A stretch of 64,000 nucleotides of DNA from Vicia villosa. Its lineage: Eukaryota > Streptophyta > Magnoliopsida > Fabales > Fabaceae. The position numbers and the translations under genes are program-made. Positions 11,487 to 26,959 of this stretch are shown piece after piece; the first letter of the stretch is position 1, and every line of letters starts with the position of its first letter. The notes below the pieces were generated by a model that had not been told where the DNA came from, did not search any database, and saw nothing but the letters and a program-made list of their open reading frames with translations. The stretch covers positions 558,001 to 622,000 of the forward strand of contig NW_026705390.1 of NCBI RefSeq assembly GCF_029867415.1, given 5' to 3'.

Positions 11487-14400
11487 ATCCTGTCTATTCC
11501 TGGATGAGATCCGTATGGGATAAATTCTGGTTGTGGTAAAAGCATAAGAGTGTTTGAACAAAGAATGTTCATATTGTATGGTCCCTTGAAGTGGAGGATG
11601 GACCTATATGATTAGACCAACCTGACCTAAGAGTTGTGGTGCTGGAACGAAGAGTGCTAAGTCCAAGGACTTCATGCGGGAGTGAAGAACTTGAATTTAA
11701 ATACAAATTCAGCTGGTGTCTATGAACACAGAAGAAGCTCATACAAGCCTTCATGCGGGAGTGAAGATAGTGATAAGGTAACCTCTGTTGTCTGTGAGTT
11801 CATCAAGTCAGGATTTTGGTTTGGTCTAATCAGTTGCTTGGTGCAGAAGCAAGCATTGTGCAAGGTTGATTAACAATCAATTTGTAGTTGTCATGCTTAC
11901 TACTAACACTTAAAGTAAGCATTGTGTGAATTCTGTTGATATATGACTATTTTTCCGTTGCATAGTCTCTGAAAAATCCTAGGGTTATGAAGGTTCAACA
12001 GAATGTATGGCAGGTATTGACAGCTATAATTAAAGTGTCAAAGATACTTGAGTAATCTCTCAAGTCCACTCATAATGGCATGGTTTATTAGAGCTGATGA
12101 ATATCACCTGATCAATGATACTCATAATTATCTGCAAGTGTGTACCTTGAAATCTTCAAGGTTGAAGTGTTCCTAGAAGGAGGAACAGATGTCCTATCTA
12201 ATGTTGGGACATTAAGAACTGGTATGCAGCTACCAGCTGAAGAACAAATGTTATGGTGCTAAACTAATGTAGTGTGAGAACATTGGTTTGGAACCTACTC
12301 CTGGTCTGGAAGAGGAGACATCTGCTAAGTTAATCAGGACACGATTAACATGTGCTAAGTACCACTAAGAAAAACTCATAAAGGTATTCCTTTCTAATCC
12401 TTTATGTTGTACATTTGAAGAGCCTATATCTGTAAGTTTCCTCTGATCAATGAAACCAGATAAGTATTCATAACCATAGAGCAGTTATTGGAGCTGAATA
12501 CTGTGTATCAATCACAGTGAAATATGGTTAAGAATGTGAACTGCCCTAGTTGTTATCCAGAAAGGGTAGTATGATTTTAAATCAAGGAAGTCAAATGGAT
12601 CTGACTAATTTAAGTGTTATGCTATGACTAAGTATGTTCCAGAAACCTAGCTGAGGGAATCTCCTCTGTAGGTACAGATCATGGCATCCTTCATCTCAAA
12701 ATCAGAATTAAAGTCTGAAGAAAAGTTCATTGAGATGCTGGCTATTTTATCCCTTGATGTGTCTGGATATTGCTGACTATTGGATTATTCTGTTACTAAC
12801 ATGAGTATTGTCAATTTGACATTAAAGATGTTAACCAAGAACCATGAAGGATGATGTCACATCTGATGTTACAACATCTCAAGATTTTCAGTTATTTTAT
12901 GTATTTGCCAAGAACAGAAAGTATAAATGTGAAGAGGTAATCAGTCAGAATGACCTAGTGTGAGTAGCAAATTCTAACTGAAAAGTTGGTAAGTACTTTG
13001 ACGGGAGACTTAGTACTTATTAGGTTTAGAACCTGGATGCTGAGAAGAAGTTCTTACAACCATGAGTTCTCAATTATCTTCACACATCAAAGAAGAAGGC
13101 AAGAGTCTCTGATGTGGGATACTGATTCTGTTAAATATCTTGAGGGGAGTTGGATATTTACAAAGTCTGTATAAAACAACTCAAACATGTTATTGAAGAT
13201 CAATTTATGGTTATACAATCATAGTTTCTTCTATTTCAAGTTACATAATGTGGCAATCTGTATCTTGTGTAGCAAGCAAACTGAGGTTTCTAAATTTGGA
13301 AGGTGTGGCAAATTTCAAATAAAGGGAACTTCAAGGACAAACATCAAAGATGTCCTAAAGTTGTATATCTCAGGGGGAGTAAAAGAGTATGAAGATCAGC
13401 AAAGACAATGTTTTTCTACTTCTTTTCATTTGAAAAGTCTTTCAAAGACTAATCTTGAAAAAAGAAGAACAAAGTCACACAAAATCCTCAGAACATAACT
13501 CAAGTCATGTGTATTCTCAAAGACCAGCAAAGAATATTCTTTGCATTATCATCTGACGACATGAATTGATGGTGTGTATCACTTGTTCTGATCTAAGTGC
13601 ATGATCCAACCTATGCACGAGTCCACCTGGTGCAGTTTGTTCTCAAATAACATTTCTTGATTAAGACTTTGGGAGAAGTCCAGGTATGTTGTTTAAATTG
13701 CTCAGGATTATAGAGTCTTTTCATTTTGTTTGATTCTTGTTTGAGTCCCTCATGTTCTTCTTTCGAATATGAGAAGTGTCTAGAGTCTAGGTTATGATTG
13801 TCTATTTGAGTCAATCATAGGGTTTAAGGGTAGTGTTCAGGCATTGTTAAGTCTGAGGTCATTCTTTACATCTGTTTGGTAAAGAATAAAGAGTCTTGTT
13901 TCGAGTCGTGAACACAATTCGTTTCCTGTTTTCCAAGTTCTCTATAGAGATGTGTTATCTCTATGGATTGTCAAGAGTTTGTTTGAGTTCAGATGAACTA
14001 GTGTCTTAGGTATCAACGTCACAAAGTTCATATTCCCTAGTAGAAAGATTGGGAATATATAGAAGTTTGAAAAAGCAACATTATAGTCTAAGAGTGGCAG
14101 TTTGGACATAATGTGGATTAGAATGGGCAGGTTCTGATCTGGATGTAATTAATGTGTTCTGGCCATACACAATTACTTCCATGATGAAGACTTCACTTAG
14201 TGAAGATGACTATGAAGACAAAAGTTCTATGATCGGATCAACACAGCTAAGGATAAAGGAGAATCTCTTCTGTTCAAGGAGTATGTTAATCAATGTGTGA
14301 GATTGAAAAACACCTTATCAAGAAGGATTTCAAAGTATCTTAAGCAGACCATGATCTGTTCTCAAACATGGTAAGGTTATGCTCAACAAAATTTCAGGAG

Positions 14401-15901
14401 TGGCAATTCTGCTTGTTGAGATCGTGGCAACCTCTCTGTGTATGATTTTAGTATCAAGGGGTCATCTGTTGATCATTTCTAAAGGATATAAGTTCTTAGA
14501 CAAGGGTCTGTTGAAAAGAAAGGGGGAATGAAACTTGTGGAAAATATTGGTCGTACAAATGTCAGACACAATGTTATGACATTCTACTTCTGGTATAAGT
14601 ATTTATTGTGAGAAACAAAATTGCTATAATGAGTGTGTTCAGCAGGATTGTTGAATAGAGGGTGCGGCTCTTGAAGATATGAAGATGTGTCTTATATTTT
14701 CCATTCATCATTTCAAGCTTATTCCGTCTGTGGGAGCTCAAACTATCTCGGATAGGGGGAGTAACTTCTTTTATCAAGAGAAATCTCTTGCTTAAAAATA
14801 CTTTTACATCATGAAAAAAATGGGATACCTTTGTCAGTTATTTGAATGGTTCAAGTCAACCATGTGCAACTAGTAATTACTATTCCTTCTCTACACTAAT
14901 GAGGTAGTTGTGTGCTAACAGTCTCAAGGTGTACAAAAACAACAGAAGTCTATGTCTACGACTAGTGAGTAAGTAGGGAGTCTGTTAATTGGTCCAAATG
15001 ATGCTCTGTCTTAAGCTTTTACGGAATCTTGGGCTATTTGCCTGAAGGAAAGAAAAGTGACAATGTCTGACATAATGTCATGACATGTTTAAAAACATTG
15101 AATCTTCACAGTCAAACAAGGAAATCTGATTTGAAGTTTATCTACACATCAGCGGTCGGTGTAAAGTTCATTCAATGAATATGCATGCACTGGTAATTCA
15201 AGATAACTCCTATCAGAAAAACAGTCAAAAACTGCTTTGGAAAAAGTAAAAGCTTTTGGAACTGTTTCCTAATTAACCGTTTGACCATTGAACAAGACCA
15301 AAGAACTTCGTTAATTCCTACGATCTTCAGTTTGCTATATAATAGCATCTCCGTGAGTTACAGAAATTAAACTCTCTCAAAATGTCGTTCGTGTGCGTTC
15401 TTGTGAGTCGAGTCTGGGTTTGGTATTGTGATGGGTTGCTGTACCAAAACTATCTCAGAAAAGGAAAAACACTGGCTGGGGATGTTGATGGTCTCTACCA
15501 TGGGTTTTTCTGCAATAACAACAAAGATGTTCCACTATATACAACCTTCAGTGTAGGAAGCATTTTCGTTGTGATTTGTGATCTGAGTTATGAACACAAA
15601 TTGTGATTTGTGTTCTGAGTTACAAGAAGTAACGACAAGAATCCAGTCTTGGTTCTCTTGAGAACTCGAGCTAGGAGTGGATTTCTTGACACAAACAACA
15701 AGTATCTCCCAGGACTAATCGATATATCCAATAGCAATATATGACATATTGTCAGTCTCTGTCATATTATGGCTAAAAAGGGGGAGAGATACAGATGCTG
15801 ATTTTGCTACTGAAAGCAGACATGACCAAGTCATTGTTGTCTAAAGTTGTTGTTGACTGTTACAAGAATAGTTTTAGCCAAAATAAGCCAAAGGGTGAGA
15901 T
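11487..15901 (+). other. Noncoding interior of the copia-type element
   Basis: 4.4 kb without any open frame longer than about 100 codons. I could not recognise reverse transcriptase, integrase or RNase H motifs in any frame. The text is rich in CAAG, GAAG and TGACAT words, as in decayed retroelement coding DNA. A purine tract AAAAAGGGGGAGAGA lies at about 15776-15790 and a second, AAAGGGTGAGA, abuts the 3' LTR (about 15889-15900). Reverse transcription could use either as a plus-strand primer. Confidence 0.6.
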
Positions 15902-17112
15902 TGTTGATGCTTTGTCTGTTTTGTATTATTGTCTAATGTTTGGCTAAAACATATAATAGCAGCAAATGGTCAAAATGTGAATCTTGCAGGATTATAAAGA
16001 ATAAAACAGGTACAAGCAAGATGTTAGAAGGATTGTCATGTCATCAACTCATGACATTGCGCCTGCAGAACTGGAAGGAAAATTCAGTTTGTACTTAACA
16101 GATAGAGAATATTCTATGTGAATATTATGTAATCCTATATGGCGCACATTTACAGGTCAAAATAATGATTGAAGAATCAGATCAGAAGATTGAAGATTCA
16201 GAAGAATCAGATCAGAAGATTGGATTCAACAGTTTCTAATTTAGGAAACTCAGGATTAAAAGACCTAATTTGTAGCAGAATATTTTCTGCATATTTGTAA
16301 CAGCCAGAGTGCTGCGATTTGTAAGTCCAAGTCCAATTGGGATCGGGTTATAAATAGGAAACTTTGTAACCTAGTTTAGGAAGCTAGCCAGCACTTAGAA
16401 ATATGTAACCATTAGGGTTAGCCGTGTAGGTGAACCTCCCGGTTTGTGGGAAGGTCACTGATTTGTCCTTCTCGAAACCTGTAGGTTAGAGAAGTGATTT
16501 GTCCTCACTCGAAACCTGTAGGTAAGAGTTGAGTATTGTAAGCTTGATTGAAGCTGTGAAGCAGATCAAGTATGTGTTCATCGTTAATTATGTAAATAGT
16601 TGTTGCAGGGTTGTAACAGTTAGGTATCACCAGGGAGTGAGCAGAGGTTTTCTTATCTTGGATGGAGTTCTGAGATAGAGATTGCATTGGGTAGTGACTA
16701 GGTAAACCAGAGGTTGTTTATCTGTAAACCAGAGGTTGTTTATATAAAATAGTACTACTTATAGTGGAATCTTCTTTCTGGCTTGGTAGCCCCCATAGTA
16801 GGTTAGTTAGAACCGAACTGGGTTAACACTTAACTGTGTTATTTATCTTTTGCATTGTTTGTTCAGTTATGAATGTTATGACTTTGTCTATAACATCAGG
16901 TTCAGAAGTGTTAGCTGATCCTGTACAGAACCATGTAAAAATTATAATCTGGTTATGTATGCTGAACATATGTGATCCCAGGTCTCATTGACTCTTTCCT
17001 AAGAGTAATCAAATAATGAGGGATCCTTGTATTCTTCTGGTGCTACATTAATAACAGATCAGATGTTTTGACATCATGATTGACATCGGAGTCTGTCATA
17101 CCAGAATTTTCA
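15902..17112 (+). repeat. 3' LTR of the copia-type element
   Basis: 1211 bp, co-linear with 10258-11468, ending TTTTCA, followed by the target duplication TATAT. Differences are concentrated in the first 330 bp (about 19 by eye). Confidence 0.85.
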
Positions 17113-17117
17113 TATAT

Positions 17118-17734
17118 GATCCATCTGATGACAATTAAAAAAAATAAAATTGTGATTATATAGTTGGACTTGAATATCAAATGGCCTATGACGGTAAAAA
17201 AAATCAAATAGAATGAAACTTTTATCTATTTTAAAAAATGGGCTTAAAATCTGAAATGGTCCAATTAAATAAATAACCGAAATAAATCGACTTTGTTAAC
17301 CGAATTGACTTAAATTGAATCCATTAAAATCGATGAACCAAAGGGTTAGAAATTGGGTTGGTGTGTTGTCACCCGTGGGTTAGTTTGGTTTGGGTGTTTG
17401 GGCTTGAACCCAAACCGAACTGATGTCCACCTCTAATGTCGACCATTGGCTACTAAGCCAAGGCAAGGATTAGTTTAGTTTCATTTCATATAAACTTAGA
17501 GTTTCATTTTAATGCATTATTATCTCTGGTAAGTTCGATTGCAGAAAGACGGGTTCAGATATTTGATACTCAATTTATTTATATTTGAAAAATAAAAATT
17601 TGACTATTAGGTTATTTGATTAAAAAACAAATTATAAGTATCTGCTCTACACAACATATTTTTAGAGGAGCTGTCAATTTCTTATAATGTAATAAATTAA
17701 TGTGTAAATATCGACTAATTGAAATAGTTAATTT
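17118..17734. other. Repeat-flank DNA without genes
   Basis: 17270-17440 carries the AACCGAA / GGTTTGG word set that may be the right end of the host DNA transposon beginning near 7148. The rest is AT-rich with no recognisable feature. Confidence 0.35.
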
Positions 17735-18060
17735 AGGGTGTGTTTGGATTGGCGATGAACAAAATTGATTCTAGCAGAATTGAGTTTGATAGAATTGATT
17801 TTAACATGATTGAGTTTAGCAGAATTGATTTATATTTGAATATATTTATGTATAAGTGAGTTGAACAATAAATTTCAGTGTAAAAGTTATCTCGAATCAA
17901 TTCTGGAGATAGAAGCTACAAATTCTAGCTTCAAATAGAATTAATTCTAGAAGCAAAATAAATTCTACTTTTGATAAAACAAACATCTCAAAATCACTCA
18001 GAATTAATTCTACACTTCTATAATCGATTCTAGGTTTTCTAAAAGTCATTTAAAACAGGC
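17735..18060. repeat. Truncated MITE-like element with internal AGAATTGATT repeats
   Basis: It opens with GGGTGTGTTTGGATTGGCGA, a widespread start of legume MITEs. It then has three or four degenerate repeats of (T)AGCAGAATTGA(G/T)TT, followed by the inverted words AGAATTAATTCTA. The expected complementary end (AATCCAAACACACCC) is missing, so the right terminus is lost or strongly decayed. Confidence 0.5.
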
Positions 18061-18899
18061 TATTAATGTGTGATAGTATGTTAACTATGACTAATTTCAA
18101 TAAAAAAAAATGTAAAAAGCGAGTTATAATTCACATCCATATATAAAATAAACTATATGTCACATAATAGTGCTTATGGATTTATTGGCCTGCTATAAAA
18201 AAAATGCACAAGAGATTCTTCCACACATTTTCTCTATAAACACATTTTCTAACTTTAAAAACTTCTTACTTTCTATTAACTTTTTATAATACTTTTACAA
18301 CTCAGAATAATGTAATAACTATAACTTAGTACTATAAATTTATTCTCTAAAACAAATAAAAAGCCATTTTTCAATGATTTATTTCTTCATTAAACCCAAA
18401 AATGTTATGTAGTGGTTAAAAAGTATAGATATGCATGTTTCCTCTATAAGGGTGGGGAGACTCAGAGGTCTTAGTAGGTTTATAATATGATTTGGTAGTG
18501 AGGGTTTGCCAACGACAGAGATAAGTCATGTACGGTAGTGTTTTGAGGTGATTTAAGAAACCTGCTCACGTGAGGTGAGAAGCTCTGCGGATGTCCGATG
18601 ATGCTTGGTAGCAATTTTAAATAAAATTTGTATTGTCTAATCGATTGACATTTATACCCAATCGATTGGGTTAGAACATAAATTGTGATTAAACACTTGG
18701 GACGGTGTCTTGATGAACAGAAAGGGCTTTTTATCCTTTACTTCCTTTTTAAACATCCTAAACGTTTAATTTGAGGTCTTCCAATCGATTGACACATTAA
18801 ATTTGACCAAAAAAATCCTTTTTATGTTAACCTCTAGCTTATAAATAAATGTCCTTCCAATTAATTTTATTCATCCAGAGAACGTGAGTTCCTTATCTG
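18061..18899. other. AT-rich DNA; possible U3 region of an old copia LTR
   Basis: No gene is visible. Positions 18630-18800 contain three copies of AATCGATTG (two paired as ATCGATTGACATT and CCAATCGATTGGG), a word commonly seen in U3 regions of plant copia LTRs. A TATAAATAAA-like box occurs near 18840, just before the CT tract. It may be the start of the LTR whose body is at 19190-19990. Confidence 0.35.
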
Positions 18900-18901
<2 letters not shown>

Positions 18902-18981
<80 letters not shown>

Positions 18982-18984
18982 TTC

Positions 18985-19057
<73 letters not shown>

Positions 19058-19130
19058 ATATCTATCTATCTATCTATCTACCTATTTATCTATCTATCTA
19101 TCTATCTATCTCTATATATATCTTTATATC
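18902..19130. repeat. Compound (CT)n-(CTAT)n microsatellite
   Basis: About 70 bp of pure CT (18902-18970) is followed by about 150 bp of CTAT tetranucleotide repeats with a few interruptions. The open frame across it (serine-leucine repeats) is a by-product of the repeat and not a gene. Confidence 0.95.
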
Positions 19131-20006
19131 TCTCTAAAAATGAGTTTTTTACTTTCTCTCACTAAATTTTAGCCATAGCGCTTGGAGAAAGTCCTTTGTT
19201 TAGTGAGACATCTTTGTAATTCTGGAAGAGGCATTGTAGTAAATTCACCAAGGAGTATTTTTCTCTTGGTAAAATAATTTATCCATAAGAGATTGTTTGT
19301 TTGAGTTCAAAGTTAAACCCATTAAAATCTTTGGTTTGAGGATTTATGTTCTAAGTCGTAGATTCGGTTCGTAAATTAAGGCAGGTTCAAAAGCTTACTT
19401 TGGTTTAAGATTATCTCGGTTCAAACTCTCAATTTGGTTCGTGAGTTAAGCCTGGTTTAAAAGCTCATTGTGGTTCGAGATAAGTCTAGTTTAAAATATA
19501 ATCTTGGTTCATGGTAAGCCTGGTTATAATCTCAGTTTGGTTTGTGAGTTCAGCACGGTTCAAAAGCTCACATTGGTTCGAGATAAGTCCTTGGAAAATC
19601 TCGGTTTAACTTGGGGACTAACCGCTTCAAGTTGTTGTTTATAAAGAAGACTAACTTCTTCAATACGTCGTTTGAAAGGAAGACTAGCCGTTTTTCTCCA
19701 ATGTTTGCTATTTGGTGTGAAGTTATCCTGAAATTTAAAGTTTCTTTGTATGAGGGGGTTCGAGAGTTCAACCTACTAAAAACTCTTAATTTTTACTGGA
19801 TACTCTCAAGATCTAACTTTGATAGGACTAAGTTATTTTGACTAAACCTGTATAAATTCCTAGTGTCTTTTCTCTTTCATTTAACTTTTATTTTCTATAA
19901 GTTTAATTTCTGATGCTAATATCTAAAATGTTTTTCAAAATGTTTTAAACTCTGAGAATATTTGCAAAAGTTTTTCAAACCAAAGTTTTTCTAAATTCCA
20001 CAATTC

Positions 20007-20007
<1 letters not shown>

Positions 20008-20054
<47 letters not shown>
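20008..20054. repeat. (CT)n microsatellite
   Basis: Uninterrupted CT dinucleotides at the left LTR-interior junction of the decayed copia element. Confidence 0.95.
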
Positions 20055-20057
<3 letters not shown>

Positions 20058-20089
20058 TATGGAGTCAGATGTCCAACAAGTGCCATCAA

Positions 20090-20870
20090 AGTTTAAATTT
20101 TATTTAAGGACTAATCATCTTAGAAGGAATATGACTTCTAACACGTTTTGTAACAAAACTTATTTCCTAAATACACCTTCATCGCTTAATGAGAATAGGT
20201 TTGAATTATAGAAAGCTAGATTCAAAAAAATTATTCAAAGTATTGATATTAAATTGTGGGAAACAATTATAAACGGTTCGTTTATCTCTGCTCACCAAGT
20301 AAATGGAGAAGTAGGGGATAAACCTAATTTTCTTTGGACCATAGAGGAAAAGTGAAATTTTGAAATTGATTTCAAAACGAAGAATAGTTTATTAATGTGT
20401 TCAGATGATACTAAACTCGTATATGATTACAATTGCAATTCCACCAAAAAATGTGGAATACTCTTGAAATGATATATGGAGTTTCTTCAAATATCGAATA
20501 AAAGGAAATGAACACACGAGGCAAAAAAAAGGTTCTTTTATAATTGTTTTTCCAAATTTATAAATGTTAGAACCAATATTGAAACTTTTGTCACTAAACA
20601 ATATCTAAGAGTTAAGATTTTGAAATTAATCCAATCCTTAAATCAAAAGGGGGAAGTGTTCAAAAAATTTAGGAAAAATCAAAAGAGGGTTAAATCATTG
20701 AAAAAATTGAACAAAATAGTTCAATTACTTAAAGATGGAGGTACAAATCCAAACACTGTAGAATCTTCAACTTCGTCAAACTCGTATCAAACAACTTCCG
20801 TGACTTCCTTTGAAAGAACATACTCAGTAGTAGAATGATTCTCGTAAGATTCAACATCAAGCGAAGGAAC
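20090..20870 (+). pseudogene. Copia gag relic (UBN2-type)
   Basis: Read in the plus direction, with several stops and shifts, the segment gives PPSLNENRFEL near 20180, then KARFKKIIQSIDIKLWETII and NGSFISAHQVNGE near 20210-20310. This is the hallmark order of copia gag UBN2 domains (a W/R-rich block, QSID..LW, NG.F.P). A later open stretch (20620-20838) is lysine-rich and starts with LIQSLNQKG, corresponding to the end of the gag core. There are at least three in-frame stops, so it is nonfunctional. Confidence 0.6.
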
Positions 20871-21830
20871 TTCATTTGTGAGAGAATATGAAGCATCATC
20901 AAATGAAATCTTCAAAAGAAGGGAAAACAAAGTCTCCACAAATGAAAAATAGTCAACCTCAGGGAGAACCATAGTAATTTTTCTTAAACAAAGAAGATGA
21001 TGTTTGCTTGAAAGCGTCTTACGATAAATATGATTATTAGGTAACTAAACTATCTTACAAGCAATTGTTTAAATTTAGTGTTTTGTTTAATGGGGCGTCT
21101 TTGTAATTTCAGAAGGGGGCATTGATGTAAATTCACAGCGGAGTATTTTATCTTTGTTGAATAATTTATCCATAAGGGGTTGTTTGTTTGCGTTCAAAAC
21201 TAAACTCATTAAAAGTTTTGGTTTGGAAATTTATATTTTATATTGTCAATTTATTTCATAAGTTTAGCTCGGTTCAAAATCTTAATTTGATTGAATTAAG
21301 CCCGGTTTAAAAGCTCGTTGGGGTTCGAGATAAGTTTGGTTTAAAATCTCATCTTAGTTTGTGACAAGCTTGTTCAAAAGCTCACTTTGGTTCGAGATAA
21401 GTCTGTAGAAAATTTTAGTTTATCTTGGAGAGTAACTCATTGAAGTTGTTGTTTGAAAAGAAGAATAACTAATTCAATTCGCTATTTTGAAGTAAGATTA
21501 ACCGCTTCTCTCCATTATTTGTTGTATCATTGAAAGTTATTCAGAAACTTTATTTTTTCTTGTATAAGAGGATTCGAGAGTTCAACCAACTAAAAGCTCT
21601 TAAGTGTTATTGTATATTCTCAAGATCAAACCTTTGCGACGTGACTAAGACTTTTTGACAAAACCTGTATAAATTTCGGGTGTCTTTTCTCTTTCACTTT
21701 ACTTTTATTTTCTGCAAGTTTAATTTCCATGGCTAATATCTAAAATATTTATCAAAATATTTTTAAACTCTGAAAATATTTACAAAAAATTTTCAAACCA
21801 AAATTTGTGTGTGAAGTCTTACGTCTAACA

Positions 21831-23617
21831 CACACCTCGTACTCAGGAGACTCATTTTGACTTCCGCTCAAGCCTCGTTGAACCCTCTCGCTATTGCAAG
21901 AGCAATTTTTTGAAATACTAGTCCTGATTAGAGTACATCAAGCTAAAGAAGTCATGATGAAGAGGAATCTAGAGTTTATTCTAGAAGCTCTATTATGAAG
22001 AGGAGTTCGGCCCCACGATGTGTCATCTTCCTTTCAAAAAAAATTGATTGATACATGTGATACCCTAAACCACAAACTCTTTTTTAAATAAAAAAACAAC
22101 TTACGAAAGAATGTTTTCATAAATAAAACAAAATTAACACCAATAACATTAACAATCTCATATATGAGTGCTTGATTAAAACATAAAACCAAACATAGTA
22201 ATTTAAAAAACATGAATCCTGACCCCAATGTCACAATACCATAGTCTTATTACAAACCAAACATACTAGCTGCCTTGGCAGTTTAGCATACATATGTACA
22301 AAAGGAAACATAAGAATCCCGACTCCGATGTCACAATACCAGCATACATATGTACAAAAGAAAACACATGAATCATGACCCCCGGTGTCACCATACCTGG
22401 GCCTTATTACAAACCAAACGTACTAGCTGACTTGACAATTTATCATATATAAGCACGAAAGAAAACCAATGAAATGGTCTTTTACACCATCTTCAATAAA
22501 AGTGCCACAATACGACTATTCCTCGGTCGCAACTTAAGTATATCCTGCATATAAATTCATATCCGAGACATGGAAACAGAAATGTGAGAATACATCTACA
22601 AACTATAAGGTATAATAATAGCAAAAGTAGCATGATTCATAACACACAATCAACATCATAATCATATGACATCATACCAAGTCATACAACATTACACAGT
22701 GGTATATGATGCTACAGAATATAGACATGAATGAATATGCAATGCATTTTATCCTCCACTCTATATGCATATGCAATGAACTTTATCCTCTACTATATAT
22801 GCATGTGGTAACAGTCATTCAACTAATAATATATTCTAGAAGTACATGCGGGCTACATTCCATACAACAACACTCTTCTTGAGTTCTATAATTTAGGAGT
22901 ACATGGGAGCTCTATCTCGTACTACAACACTCTCGCTAAACTCCAATCTAGAATTACATATGAGTTATATTCGTACTACCTACGTCATTCTCTCTAGACT
23001 CAATATTTTAAGAGTACATGTGACTACATCCGTACTACAACACTCTTTATAGATGAAAACCTACTCCCACTCTAGTATGATGCATGATTAACATATGTGA
23101 ATTCCTCCCAAACCTTCTTCCTCTTATGAAATACACTTACTTTGATTACCATATTAGGGCTTCGTAAATAGTTTACCAAACATTGAATTCATGTCCTATT
23201 TTACCTCAAAATCGTTTATTAATCACAAACATCACATATACATACAAGTATTTTGAAACTTTACCATAAGATATATTTTAAGTTAGATTTCTAACACTAC
23301 CGGTATCACCTAAATTAGAGCTAAACCGCTAACATTATGCACAGTTTCGTCCTTTCACGAAATGAATCCTCTTAAATATTAACATTTATATAATGATTTA
23401 TAAGTATGAATTGCATAATTAAGAAATTTATAACTTTTACGATCATCACAAAATATGCTTTAAGTTTGAAACTCTATGTAGCATTTTTTTTCTATTGGAA
23501 AATAGTATGAAATCAGTATGTTTTTATCTTTAAAATGATGTATCATGTGAATCTCAATGGTATTAAACACACAAAAAAATTATTTTATCTGATTCTAAGC
23601 TTTATTCTATGTATAAA
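21831..23617. repeat. Repeat-rich noncoding DNA, possible gypsy LTR fragment
   Basis: It begins near 22055 with TGTGATACCCTAAACCAC, which looks like a Ty3/gypsy LTR start. It then carries two tandem-like families. One is a unit of about 110-170 bp containing ATGAATC(C/A)TGAC, TGTCAC(A/C)ATACC and ACAAACCAAAC(A/G)TACTAGCTG (22200-22450). The other is a unit of about 60 bp containing AGTACATG and ACTACAACACTCT (22840-23050). No second LTR or coding remnant was seen. Confidence 0.4.
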
Positions 23618-25265
<1,648 letters not shown>

Positions 25266-25479
25266 TAGTAAATGCTTTCACTAGAAGTTTAACAATTTAT
25301 CACAAACATTTTCAAAAACTTCTAAAATAGGTTTGCATGTTGTCATAAACTGACTGTTAAGAGCAATTTACTAGAAACAACCATAACATTTTATGAATCA
25401 AAACCTAAGATAAGGAAAAGGAATATATGATCCAAACTATAAGTATTATATGTACAACTAAAGAGAGAATGTTACCAAC
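25266..25479. other. AT-rich spacer left of the RPL3 pseudogene
   Basis: No feature recognised. The right part resembles intron sequence of the RPL3 copy (AGAGAATGTTACCAACCTATCAA at 25464 onward), so the pseudogene homology reaches slightly into this spacer. Confidence 0.4.
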
Positions 25480-25941
25480 CTATCAAGCACTTGCAACAGC
25501 CCTTGCAACGGTGAAGGAAACTTTGGCAGGATGCCATGCACCGATACAAGCAACCTTCCTCAAACCCCTGTGAGTCTTGCGGGGGATATGGGTAACACCC
25601 CAAGGAGTAACATCTTTATAACTCTTACCTTTTGTCACTCCAATGTTGTCAATCATTTCATCCTTATGGAAATCAGCATCAATAGGAACCTGCTTCTCAA
25701 AGAAATTGGGGTGACGGAAACCACCCATGGGATTGATGTCTTTCTCAGTCATGTTAACAAATTCAGATTGGTTAAGCATTATGGATAAAACTTACTACTG
25801 ATTGAAATGGTAATATAAAACAATTAGAACTTACTCAGTCTGGGCATCGTAGGTATCTTCTCCAGATTTGTCGAGGTTGTAAATCTTCTTGTCCAACTCA
25901 GTACAGTGGTGGTAACCGTTTTGACCAGCCCTTGCAACAGT

Positions 25942-26682
<741 letters not shown>

Positions 26683-26959
26683 TTATAGAACTGTAATACT
26701 GAATGAAGTGACACCAAAAAATAAATAATCAGAGAATGTTACCAACCTATCAAACTCAGTCTGAGCATCATGGGTATCTCCTAACCAAGCGAAACACATA
26801 CATAAGCAATAAACACATAAGGGTTTAAGGATTATAATAATTTCAATGAAATCATAACCATTAATATAAAAGGACATGTTTTACCATTAGATCGGGACTA
26901 CAAAACTATTTTAAACAACAAAATTCTTATTGTTTTTGCTTTAAAAATATTGTAATTAA

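Larger units (their letters stand above)
10258..17112 (+). mobile_element. Complete but pol-less Ty1/copia-type LTR retrotransposon (SIRE-like derivative)
   Basis: Two 1211-bp direct repeats (10258-11468 and 15902-17112) begin TGTTGATGC and end TTTTCA. They enclose 4433 bp, and the whole is flanked by the 5-bp duplication TATAT (10253-10257, 17113-17117). The first LTR is followed by TGGTATCAGAGC, complementary to the initiator methionine tRNA. Purine tracts precede the second LTR. The LTRs differ at roughly 45-50 sites by eye (about 4%), so the insertion is old but structurally intact. The interior has no gag, protease, integrase or reverse transcriptase frame, only scattered short open frames, so it must have been mobilised in trans. 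The AAAGGGTGAGAT tract and the upstream AAAAAGGGGGAGA tract resemble the double purine tracts of the SIRE/Maximus lineage (inference). Confidence 0.85.
7148..17440. mobile_element. Possible old DNA transposon hosting the two LTR elements
   Basis: The left end reads TAGGGTTGGACA. The right end, read on the opposite strand, begins TAGAGGTGGACATC. Both are followed by runs of CCGAACC/GGTTTGG-type words, as in imperfect terminal inverted repeats of hAT-like elements. Removing the solo LTR and the copia element would leave about 2.8 kb. No transposase is recognisable, and the flanks show no convincing 8-bp target duplication (GTGTAGGC against ATGTCGAC, 5 of 8). This is a weak call. Confidence 0.25.
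19190..21830 (+). mobile_element. Decayed Ty1/copia-type element with diverged terminal direct repeats
   Basis: Segments 19190-19990 and 21085-21810 are diverged direct repeats. They share TTTGTAATT, AATTTATCCATAAG, AAAAGCTCA, GGTTCGAGATAAG, GAGAGTTCAAC and CTTTTCTCTTTCA in the same order. They flank a gag relic (20090-20870) and lack pol. Terminal bases, primer site and target duplication could not be defined. The strong divergence and many indels mark it as the oldest LTR element here. A (CT)n tract (20008-20054) sits at the end of the left repeat. Confidence 0.6.

Noticed and set aside
18884..19165. 93-codon Ser-Leu/Ile-Tyr repeat frame
   Set aside because: Translation of the CT/CTAT microsatellite.
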